Assembly (NCBI RefSeq): GCF_001425205.1
Contig: NZ_LMDW01000020.1
Span: forward strand, 200,647-243,947
From: Variovorax sp. Root411
Lineage (GTDB): Bacteria; Pseudomonadota; Gammaproteobacteria; Burkholderiales; Burkholderiaceae_C
Direction of reading: 5' to 3'
Length of the DNA: 43,301 bases
Shown piece by piece: positions 24,263 through 32,855 of this stretch (positions are counted from its first letter, which is position 1; every line of letters starts with the position of its first letter). Below the pieces are notes generated by a model. That model was not told where the DNA came from and did no database searches. It was given only the letters and a program-made list of their open reading frames with translations. Made by a program: the position numbers and the translations under genes.

Positions 24263-24288
24263 AAATCCGGATCAATCGATCCGGATTT
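24263..24288. promoter_or_regulatory. perfect 11-bp inverted repeat, probable LysR operator
   Basis: AAATCCGGATC (24263-24273) and GATCCGGATTT (24278-24288) are perfect mirror arms around AATC. The site lies 33 nt upstream of the LysR start and 43 nt upstream of atuA. A related AT-rich ATCCG half-site (TTTTACGGAT) follows at 24293-24302. The position in a divergent LysR promoter supports an operator. Confidence 0.65.
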
Positions 24289-24330
24289 TCGATTTTACGG
24301 ATGATCGGCTGCTGCCTACAGTGCACGGCA

Positions 24331-25722
24331 ATGAACTCCATGGAACCACCCTCGCTGTTGATCGGATGCGCTGCCGGCTTCTCGGGCGACCGCACCGACG
24401 CCGCCGGGCCGGTGGTCGATACGCTGATCGCGCGGCTCGGCAGCGGCCCCGCAGGGCAGCGCGCCTTCCTCATCTTCGAGACGCTGGCCGAGCGCACGCT
24501 GGCATTGGCCCAGTTGCGCCGCCGCGCCAACTCCGACGCCGGCTACGAGCCGCTGCTCGACGACATGCTGCGGCCCGTGCTCGCGCGCTGCCTGGCGCAT
24601 GGCATCCGCATCGTGAGCAACTTCGGTGCCGCCAATCCGCGTGCCGCTGCCCGGCACATCGCCCGCATGGCGCGCGAATTGGGCGCGGATGCGCCGCGCA
24701 TCGCGGTGGTGGAGGGCGACGACCTCTCGGGGCCCGAACACCGCACGCTGCTGAATGAAGCGCTCGGCGCGCGGATGCAAGGGCTGCGCGTGGTCAGCGC
24801 CAATGCCTACATCGGCGCGGAACCCATTGCCGCAGCGCTCGACGCGGGCGCGCAGATCGTGGTGTGCGGCCGCGTGGCCGACCCTTCGCTCACCGTCGGG
24901 CCGGCCATGTCGCACTTCGGCTGGCGCGCCGACGACTGGGACCGGCTCGGCCGCGCGACCATGGCGGGCCATCTGCTCGAATGCGGCGCGCAGGTGTGCG
25001 GCGGCTACTTCGCCGACCCCGGCTACAAGGAGGTGCCGGGGCTTGAAGCGGTGGGCTTCCCCATCGCCGAGATCGACGCCGAGGGCCGCTGCACCGTCGG
25101 CAAGGCCGACGGCACTGGCGGCCTCGTGAGCGAAGCCACAGTGAAGGAACAACTGCTCTACGAGGTGCACGACCCGGCCGCCTACCTGACGCCCGACGTG
25201 GTCGCGGACATTGCCGATGCCGAAGTGCACGCGCTGCCCGGCGCCGACCGCGTGGCGCTCTCCGGCGTGCGCGGCCACGAACGGCCGGGCCGCTACAAGG
25301 TCAACGTCTGCCACGAGGGCGGCTGGCTGGCCGAGGGCGAGATCTCCTATGCGGGGCCACGCGCCGAGGCCCGTGCGCGGCTCGCGGCGGAGGTGCTTCG
25401 CAAGCGGCTCGACGGACTCGCGCTGCGCGTGGACCTGATCGGTGCGCTGAGCATCCTCGGCGACGATGCCGGCCGCGCGTTGGCACACACGCCCGACACC
25501 GGCCTGCGCGACGTGCGCCTGCGCGTCGCAGCCACGCACGCCGAGCGCGCGCAAGCCGAGCGGCTGGCGCGCGAGGTGATGGCGCTCTACACCTGCGGCC
25601 CGGCCGGCGGCGGCGGCGTGCGCACCGCGCTCACGCCGCGGCTCAACACGCTGTCGTGCCTGCTGCCGCGCGAGGCAGTGCCGGTGCGCTTCGAACTGCT
25701 CGATGCAAAGGCACTGGCATGA
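24331..25722 (+). CDS. AtuA-family (DUF1446) acyclic terpene utilisation-like protein
   Basis: A 463-residue cytoplasmic protein of the AtuA/DUF1446 family, named from Pseudomonas acyclic terpene degradation, where its reaction is not settled. Conserved blocks are IGCAAGFSGDRTDAA at the start, FLIFETLAERTLALAQ, IVSNFGAANPRAAA, ANAYIGAEPIAAAL with VVCGRVADPSL, and HLLECGAQVCGGYFADPG. In the second half DGTGGLVSEATVKEQLLYEVHDPAAYLTPDV stands out. ATG 24331 or the in-frame ATG at 24340 may be used. The stop overlaps the next start (ATGA). The substrate is probably an organic acid or CoA ester in this Bug-containing cluster; this is inference. Confidence 0.88.
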   Translation: MNSMEPPSLLIGCAAGFSGDRTDAAGPVVDTLIARLGSGPAGQRAFLIFETLAERTLALAQLRRRANSDAGYEPLLDDMLRPVLARCLAHGIRIVSNFGAANPRAAARHIARMARELGADAPRIAVVEGDDLSGPEHRTLLNEALGARMQGLRVVSANAYIGAEPIAAALDAGAQIVVCGRVADPSLTVGPAMSHFGWRADDWDRLGRATMAGHLLECGAQVCGGYFADPGYKEVPGLEAVGFPIAEIDAEGRCTVGKADGTGGLVSEATVKEQLLYEVHDPAAYLTPDVVADIADAEVHALPGADRVALSGVRGHERPGRYKVNVCHEGGWLAEGEISYAGPRAEARARLAAEVLRKRLDGLALRVDLIGALSILGDDAGRALAHTPDTGLRDVRLRVAATHAERAQAERLAREVMALYTCGPAGGGGVRTALTPRLNTLSCLLPREAVPVRFELLDAKALA

Positions 25723-26081
25723 GCACCCCCGACATGATCGACGTGCCGCTCTACCGCGCCGCCCACGGCCGCACCGGTGACAAGGGCGACCGCTCCAACA
25801 TCAGCGTGATCGCCTGGCACGCGGAGCTGTATCCGCTGCTGGTCGAGCAGCTCACGCCCGAGCGCGTGGCCGCGCAGTTCCAGCACCGCGCGCCGTCGCA
25901 GGTGCAGCGCTTCGTGCTGCCGAAGCTGCACGCGATGAACTTCGTGCTCGACGCGGTGCTCGACGGCGGCGTCAACGATGCGCTGAACCTCGATGCGCAC
26001 GGCAAGGCGCTTTCCTTCCTGCTGCTCGACATGCCGATCCGCGTGCCTCGCGCGCTCGAACCCTTGCTGGCCGGGCCGTAG
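25719..26081 (+). CDS. AtuA-associated small ferredoxin-fold-like protein
   Basis: A 120-residue protein that starts with MIDVPLYRAAHGRTGDKGDRSNISVIAW, the signature of the small partner domain fused or adjacent to AtuA proteins, and continues LPKLHAMNFVLDAVLDGGVNDALNLDAHGKALSFLLLDMPI. In other bacteria the same domain is found at the C-terminus of AtuA itself; here the two are separate, translationally coupled genes. It is likely to work in a complex with AtuA. The reaction is unknown. Confidence 0.87.
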   Translation: MSTPDMIDVPLYRAAHGRTGDKGDRSNISVIAWHAELYPLLVEQLTPERVAAQFQHRAPSQVQRFVLPKLHAMNFVLDAVLDGGVNDALNLDAHGKALSFLLLDMPIRVPRALEPLLAGP

Positions 26082-26128
26082 CGGTGGCTTCCTTTTTTCT
26101 TTGACCCATTCCATCCGGAGACAAAACA

Positions 26129-27094
26129 ATGAAACGATTTCCCCTCGCCGTGCTGACCACCGCGTTGGCCCTGGCGCCGCTGCTGGGCCATGCGCAGGCC
26201 TTCCCCGAGAAGGCCATCACCTTCGTCGTGCCCTTCGCGGCCGGCACCGCCACCGACCAGATCGCGCGTGCCATCGGCAACCAGGTCGCGGCCGAGACGA
26301 AGCAGGCCGTCATCATCGACAACAAGGCCGGCGCCAGCGGCTTCATCGCCTCGCAGAACGTGGCCAAGGCGCCCGCCGACGGCTACACGGTGCTCATCAC
26401 CACCAACACCACGCACGCCGCCAACGAGCACTTGTTCAAGAAGCTGCCCTACGACCCCGTGAAGGACTTCGCGCCAATCGCAGCACTCGGCAAGGGCGGC
26501 CAGATCATGGTGGTGAACCCATCGTTTCCGGCGAAGAGCGTGGCCGAGTTCATCGCGCTCGCGAAGAAGGAGCCGGGCAAGTACAGCTTCGGCAGCGGCA
26601 GTTCGTCGAGCCGCATGGCGGGTGAGCTGCTGCAGCAGATGGCTGACATCAGGCTGCTGCACGTGCCCTACAAGAGCAACACGCTCGCCGTGACCGACCT
26701 GCTGGGCAGCCAGATCAACATGATGATCACCGACACCGCTACCGGCCTGCCGCAGGTCAAGGCGGGCAAGCTGCGTGCGCTGGGCGTCTCCAGCGCCGCA
26801 CGCTCGCCGCTCGCGCCCGACGTGCCCACCATCTCCGAAGCCGGCGTGAAGGGCTACGAAATGGGCTACTGGTTCGCGGCCTATGCGCCTGCGAAGACAC
26901 CGCCCGCCGTGGTCAAGCGGCTCAATGAACTGCTGGTGAAGGCCGCGAAGAGCGAGGCCGCAAAGACCGGGTTCTACGAGCCGACCGGCACCGAGGTGTT
27001 CACGACCTCGCCCGAAGGGCTCGCGAAGTTCCAGGCGGCCGAGTCGCAGAAGTGGGGCCGCATCGTGAAGGCGGCCGGCATCGAGGCCGAGTAG
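26129..27094 (+). CDS. Bug/TctC-family substrate-binding protein (second copy)
   Basis: A 321-residue periplasmic binding protein with a signal peptide ending LLGHAQA (about residue 24). The Bug-family blocks are ITFVVPFAAGTATDQIARAIG, NKAGASGFIASQNVAKAPADGYTVLIT, FGSGSSSSRMAGELL and VPYKSNTLAVTDLLG. GGAGAC lies 8 nt before the ATG. It is 47 nt behind the AtuA pair and 59 nt before the hydrolase lipoprotein, so these are probably co-transcribed and share one substrate. It is only moderately similar to the copy at 21604 and is not a recent duplicate. Confidence 0.93.
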   Translation: MKRFPLAVLTTALALAPLLGHAQAFPEKAITFVVPFAAGTATDQIARAIGNQVAAETKQAVIIDNKAGASGFIASQNVAKAPADGYTVLITTNTTHAANEHLFKKLPYDPVKDFAPIAALGKGGQIMVVNPSFPAKSVAEFIALAKKEPGKYSFGSGSSSSRMAGELLQQMADIRLLHVPYKSNTLAVTDLLGSQINMMITDTATGLPQVKAGKLRALGVSSAARSPLAPDVPTISEAGVKGYEMGYWFAAYAPAKTPPAVVKRLNELLVKAAKSEAAKTGFYEPTGTEVFTTSPEGLAKFQAAESQKWGRIVKAAGIEAE

Positions 27095-27153
27095 CCCGCG
27101 CGCCGCAGCGGAGATCGGCGCCGCACCAGACACCACAACGAAGGAGACAAACC

Positions 27154-29241
27154 ATGGAACGCTGGAGCCTTGCGGCTGCCACGGTGGCTTCGGCCGCCTT
27201 TTTTCTGAGCGGCTGCGGTGGCAGCAGCGGTGGAGGCGGGGGCATCGTGCTGCCACCCACCGCCGCACCGCCGACTACCTCGCCCCCCGCGGCTGCCACC
27301 GCACCTAAATTCACGCTCGCGATCTCGAAGACCGAGGACGTGCCCGGTACCTTCGGCAGCGTGGGTACCTACGAGAAGATCAGCGGCACCTTCACCGGCG
27401 AGGTCGACCCGAAGGACGCGCACAACGCCATCATCCAGGACCTGTCGCTCGCGCCGCTCAACGCCAACGGCAAGGTCGAGTACAGCTCCGACTTCGTGCT
27501 CTTCAAGCCCAAGGACATGGCGAAGGCCGGCGGCGTGCTGCGCTACGACGCGCCGAACCGCGGCAACATCGTGAACCTCGATCCGTACTTCGCATCGCGC
27601 GGCTACGTGTTCCTTACGGCTGCATGGCAGGGCGACGTACCGGCCGCAACGGGCAAGCTCACGCTGAAGGTGCCGGTCGCGAAGAATGCGGATGGCAGCA
27701 GTATCACCGGCACCTACCGCGCCGAGCTGCTGCCGACCGTGGCGACGAACGATTCGCTGCCCCTGCCGGGCGGCCCGTTCAACGCCGCCATGCAGGCCTA
27801 CGCGACCGCGAGCCTCGACAACACCAGGCCAGGCTACGTGCTCACGCGGCGCATCAACGAAGGCGATGCACGCCAGCTCATTCCTGCGAGCGACTGGAAG
27901 TTTGCGAAGTGCGCCGCCGCCACGCCGTTCCCGGGTACGCCCGACGAGACCAACGTCTGCCTCAAGGACAAATGGGACCCGGCCTACATGTATGAACTGG
28001 TCTACGTGGCGAAGGACCCGAAGGTCATGGGCCTGGGCCTTGCTGCGGTCCGCGACATGATCGCCTTCTTTCACAACGAAGCCAGCGATTCGGCAGGCAC
28101 CGCCAACCCCGTGGCCGCTGCGATCAGGAACACCATTGCTTCGGGCGTATCGCAGTGCGGCAACTTCATGAAGACCTTCGTGCACCTCGGCTTCAACGAG
28201 GACCGTGCGGGCCGCAAGGTGTTCGACGGCGTGTTCGCGCAGATCGCGGCGCGGCAGACCAACATCAACATGCGCTTCTCGATTCCGGGCGGCGGCGGTG
28301 GCGTGCGCACCGACCACACGGCCTTCGGCCAGGCCGGCACGCGCGGCCTCTCGAAGGACTACGTGGACGACGTGGCCCAGCGGCGCGGCGGCATCCTGTC
28401 GCGCTGCGGGGCGAGCGGCACCTGCCCCAAGCTCTTCATCGGCTTCAGCGGCACCGAGTTCTATGTGCTGCAAGGTTCGCCATTGCTGACTGACGCCTGG
28501 GGCACGGCAGACCTCGTGCAGCCGGATAACGCGCGCATCTACTACTACGCGAGCACGCACCATCTGCTGGGCCTGGCGTCGCTGCCGGGGACGAGCGCCG
28601 GCGCGCTCTACACGACCAACGCGAACACCGGCGTGGTGCCGGTCGTGCGCGCGCTGTACCAGAACCTCGAGGACTGGGTCGTGAGCGGCACGACGCCACC
28701 GGACAGCCAGGTGCCGAAGGTGGCCGACGCCACGCTGGTGCGGCCGGCGCAGGTCAAGTTCCCGGCCATTCCGGGGGCAAGCTACACGGGCCTCGTCAAC
28801 ACCTACTCGCTGCTCGACTGGGGGCCGAACTACCGGCCGCAGGACGAGAGCGGCATCGCCACGCAGGTGCCGCCGGCCTACCTGGGCCGCGACTACGCGA
28901 TCCTCGTGCCGCAGGTGGACGCGGACGGCAACGACGTGGCGGGCATCCGCAGTCTCGACGTGGCCGTACCCGTGGGCACCAATACCGGATGGAACTACAC
29001 GAACCAGCCGGGCCGCATCGACCAGGCGGGGTTGTTCGGGTCGTACTTTGCGTTTGCCAAGACGCCAGCGCTGCGCGGGAGCGATCCTCGCCTGTCGCTG
29101 CAGGAGCGCTATGTGGATCAGGCGGGCTACGTTGCGGCCGTGACCACGGCCGCCAACGACCTGGTGGCCAAGCGCTTCATGTTGCGCGTGGATGCCGATG
29201 CGGCGATTGCGGCCGCCGTCGCCAAACCTGTGTTGCCTTGA
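27154..29241 (+). CDS. lipoprotein alpha/beta-hydrolase (PF20091-like)
   Basis: A 695-residue lipoprotein. The lipobox LSGC at residues 18-21 is followed by a Gly/Pro/Thr-rich linker (to about residue 48) and a large alpha/beta-hydrolase domain. The nucleophile region is SGVSQCGNFMKTFVHLGFNED, with Ser at about residue 333, then RKVFDGVFAQIA. A late conserved block YVDQAGYVAAV lies near the C-terminus. This pattern is typical of the bacterial 'alpha/beta hydrolase domain' family, often found beside Bug proteins; substrates are poorly known esters or lactones. Gene context (LysR, AtuA, Bug) suggests it cleaves the imported substrate outside the inner membrane. AAGGAGA precedes the ATG at 27154. 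Confidence 0.88.
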   Translation: MERWSLAAATVASAAFFLSGCGGSSGGGGGIVLPPTAAPPTTSPPAAATAPKFTLAISKTEDVPGTFGSVGTYEKISGTFTGEVDPKDAHNAIIQDLSLAPLNANGKVEYSSDFVLFKPKDMAKAGGVLRYDAPNRGNIVNLDPYFASRGYVFLTAAWQGDVPAATGKLTLKVPVAKNADGSSITGTYRAELLPTVATNDSLPLPGGPFNAAMQAYATASLDNTRPGYVLTRRINEGDARQLIPASDWKFAKCAAATPFPGTPDETNVCLKDKWDPAYMYELVYVAKDPKVMGLGLAAVRDMIAFFHNEASDSAGTANPVAAAIRNTIASGVSQCGNFMKTFVHLGFNEDRAGRKVFDGVFAQIAARQTNINMRFSIPGGGGGVRTDHTAFGQAGTRGLSKDYVDDVAQRRGGILSRCGASGTCPKLFIGFSGTEFYVLQGSPLLTDAWGTADLVQPDNARIYYYASTHHLLGLASLPGTSAGALYTTNANTGVVPVVRALYQNLEDWVVSGTTPPDSQVPKVADATLVRPAQVKFPAIPGASYTGLVNTYSLLDWGPNYRPQDESGIATQVPPAYLGRDYAILVPQVDADGNDVAGIRSLDVAVPVGTNTGWNYTNQPGRIDQAGLFGSYFAFAKTPALRGSDPRLSLQERYVDQAGYVAAVTTAANDLVAKRFMLRVDADAAIAAAVAKPVLP

Positions 29242-29418
29242 GCGGTGCGGATTCGGAGGCTGAATTTTGACGACCGCTAGACGGCTTGAGGACTCCTGGG
29301 CGGCACACAGCTGGCGCTCTCTGTCTGCTACGATCTCGCCACCGGGAAGACAGCCTCCCGTTCTGCAAAGTTAGACGGTGTCCCGTCCAAGCGCTGGTGA
29401 CTCATAACGGAGCTATCT

Positions 29419-29580
29419 GTGGACACCGCCTTGCCTGACGCACAGCCCGCGCCTTCTGCGCCCATCCAGTCCATTTCATTCGCTGAAGCCTTCCGCTTCT
29501 GGCTCAAGCCGGGCTTCGGCGGACCAGCGGGGCAAATCGTGTTCATGGCACGGCCTTTTTTCCTCTCCGGCACGCAATGA
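29419..29580 (+). pseudogene. chrA: truncated chromate transporter (ChrA) N-terminus
   Basis: A GTG at 29419 (GGAG upstream) opens a 53-codon frame. Its SISFAEAFRFWLKPGFGGPAGQIVFMA matches the N-terminal signature of ChrA transporters (usually LKLGFISFGGPAGQI), with three residues (ISF) deleted and the rest of the roughly 400-residue protein missing. After FMA the frame runs into unrelated RPFFLSGTQ and stops, with its TGA overlapping the MFS start (ATGA). Seen: the motif, deletion and overlap. Inferred: an internal deletion of chrA, leaving its promoter and start to serve as a translated leader for the MFS gene. The 29242-29418 gap ahead of it holds no other gene. Confidence 0.75.
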
Positions 29581-30839
29581 GTACGCCCCCTTCGTCTCGT
29601 TCATGGGGCGGTCTCACGCGCCTGCTGCCCGCCGGCGTCGACCCCGGCGCCATGCCTCTGCTCGTCGCACGAGGGCTGCGCGCCTTTGGCGATGGGTACA
29701 TGGCCGTGCTGCTACCGGCCTACCTGCTTTCGAACGGGCTGGGTACGCTGGAGGTCGGCGTCCTCAGCACGGCCACGATGCTGGGCTCTGCCTTGGCCAC
29801 GCTGGCGGTTGGTGCATGGGGCTACCGCTTCGCTGGAGGGAGATTGCTGCGCATTGCCGCCTTGCTGATGGCCGCAACCGGCCTCGGCTTTGCGGGTTTG
29901 TCGGCGTTCTGGCCGTTGCTGGTCGTCGCGCTCGTTGGCACCCTTAACCCCAGTTCGGGCGATGTGAGCGTTTTCCTTCCTCTCGAGCACGCTCGGCTGG
30001 CCGCGGCGGCGCAGGGCCATGCACGAACCGCGCTGTTTGCTCGCTACAGCCTTTTGGGTGCGCTGTGTGCCGCGATGGGCGCATTGGCTGCGGCTGTGCC
30101 GGATTGGCTGGTTCAACACAGCCGGCTTGCGCGCCTCGACGCGCTGCGCGGAATGTTCCTGGTGTATGCCGCGATCGGGCTCATCGTTTTCTGGCTCTAT
30201 CGAAACCTGTCGGCCCATGACGCAGGCAACAGCTCGATCAGCGCGCCTGTCGCCCCGGCACCCTTGGGGCCTTCACGCGGCGTGGTGGTGCGATTGGCGG
30301 CACTCTTCAGCGTCGACGCCTTCGCCGGCGGATTGACGGTCAATGCGTTGATGTCGCTATGGCTGCTGCAGCGATTCGGCTTCTCGCTGACCCAGGCCGG
30401 AGTGTTCTTCTTCTGGACTGGCTTGCTGGGTGCCGCATCGCAGCTCGCGGCTCCTGTGGTTGCACAACGAATCGGGTTGCTCAACACGATGGTCTTCACG
30501 CACCTGCCGGCCAACGTCTGCCTTGTGTTGGCTGCGCTGGCGCCCAGCTTGCCGATTGCGCTGGCTTTGCTGATGGTTCGCAGCGCGTTGTCATCGATGG
30601 ACGTTCCTACCCGGACGGCCTATGTGATGGCCGTCGTGACCCCCGCGGAGCGCAGCGCCGCGGCGAGTTTCACTGCCGTTCCGCGGAGCTTGGCTGCGGC
30701 CATCAGTCCGACGCTCAGTGGCGCACTGTTTGCGGCCGGATGGATCTCCTTGCCGCTCATTGCGTGCGGGCTGCTCAAGATTTCCTACGATCTTGCACTG
30801 TGGCGTGCCATGCGGCGGGATCGACTTGATGCAGAGTAG
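29577..30839 (+). CDS. MFS transporter adjoining a chrA remnant
   Basis: A 420-residue major-facilitator protein with about 12 hydrophobic segments. It lacks a perfect GxxxD(R/K)xGRR motif but has a cytoplasmic basic loop (WGYRFAGGRLLR, near residue 85) and a second-half loop (PVVAQRIGLLN) in matching positions. The mid segment LNPSSGDVSVFLPLEHA and late VPTRTAYVMAVVTPAERSAAASF are typical of MFS genes seen next to chromate-transport genes. Codon use is less G/C-biased at third positions than in neighbouring genes, suggesting acquisition. Its ATG overlaps the chrA remnant stop. Substrate unknown; a metal or oxyanion role is only inferred from the neighbour. Confidence 0.85.
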   Translation: MSTPPSSRSWGGLTRLLPAGVDPGAMPLLVARGLRAFGDGYMAVLLPAYLLSNGLGTLEVGVLSTATMLGSALATLAVGAWGYRFAGGRLLRIAALLMAATGLGFAGLSAFWPLLVVALVGTLNPSSGDVSVFLPLEHARLAAAAQGHARTALFARYSLLGALCAAMGALAAAVPDWLVQHSRLARLDALRGMFLVYAAIGLIVFWLYRNLSAHDAGNSSISAPVAPAPLGPSRGVVVRLAALFSVDAFAGGLTVNALMSLWLLQRFGFSLTQAGVFFFWTGLLGAASQLAAPVVAQRIGLLNTMVFTHLPANVCLVLAALAPSLPIALALLMVRSALSSMDVPTRTAYVMAVVTPAERSAAASFTAVPRSLAAAISPTLSGALFAAGWISLPLIACGLLKISYDLALWRAMRRDRLDAE

Positions 30840-30856
30840 CCGTTCGGCGCGCCGAC

Positions 30857-31936
30857 TCAGTGGAGATGCCTGTGGTGAGCGTCTGGAACATGCGCGTGGG
30901 CGTGGCGAATCGGCTCGTGGACATGAGGATGGCTGTGAGCGCCCACCGGGAGCACGTCGTGGAGGTGATCGTGATGACCGTCGTCATGGCTGTGTGCGTG
31001 CTCATGCTCCATCTGCTCATGCCCGTGCTCGTGGGCGTGCGACTCCATCAGGTGCAATGCGACGCCAAGCATCATCAGGATGCCGCCGACCGCCATCGCC
31101 AATGTGCCGCTTCGATCGCCGAGCGCAATGGCAAAGGCCGCGCCGATGAACGGCGCAAAGGCGAAAACCGAGCCAGTGCGCGCGGCGCCGAAAGCCCGCT
31201 GCGCGAGCAGATAGAAGCGCAGGCTGAGTCCATAACCACTCGCGCCGACCGCGAACAGAATCAATGCCGCAGCCGGGGCCGGCATCGGTTCGTTCAACAG
31301 CCAGCCCAGCAGCGCCGTCGCCACCGCCCCGATGGCGGCCTTTCCCAGCACGACCTGCCCGGGGTCGCGCTCGGCCAGGGCACGTGAAAGCGTGTTGTCG
31401 GTGCCCCAGGCGGCAGTCGCCACGAGCACGGCGAGCATTCCCCAGAGCTGCGTGTCGCCATTGCGGCCCTGATCCAGAACCAACGCCACGCCCCCAGCAA
31501 GCAGCAGCAGCATGGCCGCCCATACGCGTCGGTCCATGGTCTCTTGGTAAAGGAGCCGCGCCAGCAGTGCCGTGAACAGCGCCTCCAACGCCAGCATCAG
31601 CGAAGCGCTGGTACCGCTCGTGTGCTGCAGTCCCCAGGCGAGGGCAACGGGGCCGAGTACCGCGCCGAAGGCCGCCATGGACAGAAGCCGCGGTAGATCG
31701 CCGCGCACCATCCGCGCTTCGCGCTCCACACTCTGGCGGGAGGCGAAGCCGACGGCAGCGGCTCCCGCATAAAGCAGCGCGGCGGTCGTGAAGGCGCCCA
31801 GTCCCTTGCCGAAATGCTGGACCAGAGGCGTGCTGACCCCGAAAAGGACCGCTGCGAGCAGGCCGCCCTTCACCGCGGGCAGGGAAAGATGCCAGGCAGT
31901 CATGACCGGATATTTGATCGTGAAACGGACTGTCAT
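30857..31936 (-). CDS. EamA/DMT-family transporter with histidine-rich C-terminal tail
   Basis: A 359-residue drug/metabolite-superfamily protein with ten hydrophobic segments in two EamA repeats (for example GGLLAAVLFGVSTPLVQHFGK and MLAVLVATAAWGTDNTLSRAL). The last 65 residues are extremely His-rich (HAHEHGHEQMEHEHAHSH and on to HHRHLH). Such tails usually bind Zn2+, Ni2+ or Co2+, so a metal-export or metal-regulated role is inferred. The open frame begins at 31984 with TTG; the ATG at 31936 (MTVRFTIKY) has GAGGGG upstream and is preferred, and a later ATG (31903) is also possible. It converges with the MFS gene across 17 nt and follows the reductase gene by 53 nt. Confidence 0.85.
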   Translation of the reverse strand: MTVRFTIKYPVMTAWHLSLPAVKGGLLAAVLFGVSTPLVQHFGKGLGAFTTAALLYAGAAAVGFASRQSVEREARMVRGDLPRLLSMAAFGAVLGPVALAWGLQHTSGTSASLMLALEALFTALLARLLYQETMDRRVWAAMLLLLAGGVALVLDQGRNGDTQLWGMLAVLVATAAWGTDNTLSRALAERDPGQVVLGKAAIGAVATALLGWLLNEPMPAPAAALILFAVGASGYGLSLRFYLLAQRAFGAARTGSVFAFAPFIGAAFAIALGDRSGTLAMAVGGILMMLGVALHLMESHAHEHGHEQMEHEHAHSHDDGHHDHLHDVLPVGAHSHPHVHEPIRHAHAHVPDAHHRHLH

Positions 31937-31989
31937 TGTCTCGCGCCCCTCGATCTGAAATTGCGAGTCAGCGAGAACCGACAACTGCC

Positions 31990-32766
31990 TCAGGCGCGGT
32001 GCACCCCAAAGCCCGCCTCACCCGGCGCGATGTCCTCGCGCAGCGTGAGTGCGGGAATCTCGTAGTCGCCGCCGTTCTGCCGCCGGAACGGAATCGGCTC
32101 GGCCGTGAACAGCGTGTCGAGCCGCTGGCCCAGTTCTTCGGTGATGCGCGCGTAAGCGGCCTCGTCGACCTTGTGCGTGCGATGCACCACGTAAGGCGGC
32201 AGCACGTCGAAGCCGGGGTAGTAGAGGATGCCGTGATGGATGGGGAACAGCAGGTCGTCCATCGGCCCATTGATGCCGCGCGGCGCGTAATGCGAGGCCC
32301 AGCCGCCGGTCGTCACCACCAGCATGGCGCGCTTGCCGGTCAGGGTGCCTTCGCCGAAGCGGTCGCCCCAATGCGTGTCGGAGTGTTCGCCCACGCCGTA
32401 GGCGAAGCCATACGCATAGATGCGCTCGACCCACCCCTTGAGGATGGCGGGCATCGAGTACCACCACAGCGGAAACTGCAGGATCACCGCGTCGGCCCAC
32501 AGCAGTTTTTCCTGCTCGGCGGCGATGTCCGCGGTTTGCGTGCCGGCCTCGAAGGCCTGCAGCGAATCGAGGGCGGGGTCGAAGCGCGCGGCGGCATCGC
32601 GCGCGGGGAAGTCGTCGGCGTCGAGCGCGGGCTTCCAGCGCATGGCGTACAGATCCGACACGCGCACGGAGTGGCCGGCGGCCGCGAGGCGTTCTGTCAT
32701 GAAGCGATGGAGCGCACCGTTGAGCGAGGCGGCTTCGGGATGGGCAAGGACCAGCAGGATGTTCAC
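31990..32766 (-). CDS. flavodoxin-fold NAD(P)H:quinone oxidoreductase
   Basis: A 258-residue NAD(P)H dehydrogenase (quinone) of the NQO1/MdaB/KefF fold. It starts VNILLVLAHPEAASLNGAL, with the FMN-phosphate loop, and has the flavin/quinone site LQFPLWWYSMPAILKGWVERIYAYGFAYG (about residues 82-110) and the VVTTGGWASHYAPRG loop near residue 145. It reduces quinones by two electrons and guards against redox stress. The start is a GTG at 32766. The frame opens further upstream, at 32850, but the added residues lie outside the fold. It is divergent from the LysR gene at 32856, its likely regulator. Confidence 0.88.
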   Translation of the reverse strand: MNILLVLAHPEAASLNGALHRFMTERLAAAGHSVRVSDLYAMRWKPALDADDFPARDAAARFDPALDSLQAFEAGTQTADIAAEQEKLLWADAVILQFPLWWYSMPAILKGWVERIYAYGFAYGVGEHSDTHWGDRFGEGTLTGKRAMLVVTTGGWASHYAPRGINGPMDDLLFPIHHGILYYPGFDVLPPYVVHRTHKVDEAAYARITEELGQRLDTLFTAEPIPFRRQNGGDYEIPALTLREDIAPGEAGFGVHRA

Positions 32767-32819
32767 GGTTTCACAAGGGTTCGAATGAAGATGCCCGCAG
32801 GTTAGGCGCCGTGGCGATA

Positions 32820-32834
32820 TATTGGAAATGAATA
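32820..32834. promoter_or_regulatory. T-N11-A LysR-type box
   Basis: TATT-N7-AATA at 32820-32834 is an imperfect palindrome with the classical T-N11-A geometry of LysR sites. It lies 22 nt before the LysR gene and 54 nt before the reductase start, in the divergent promoter gap. Confidence 0.5.
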
Positions 32835-32855
32835 GTCTGAATTCCAGCAATTGCC

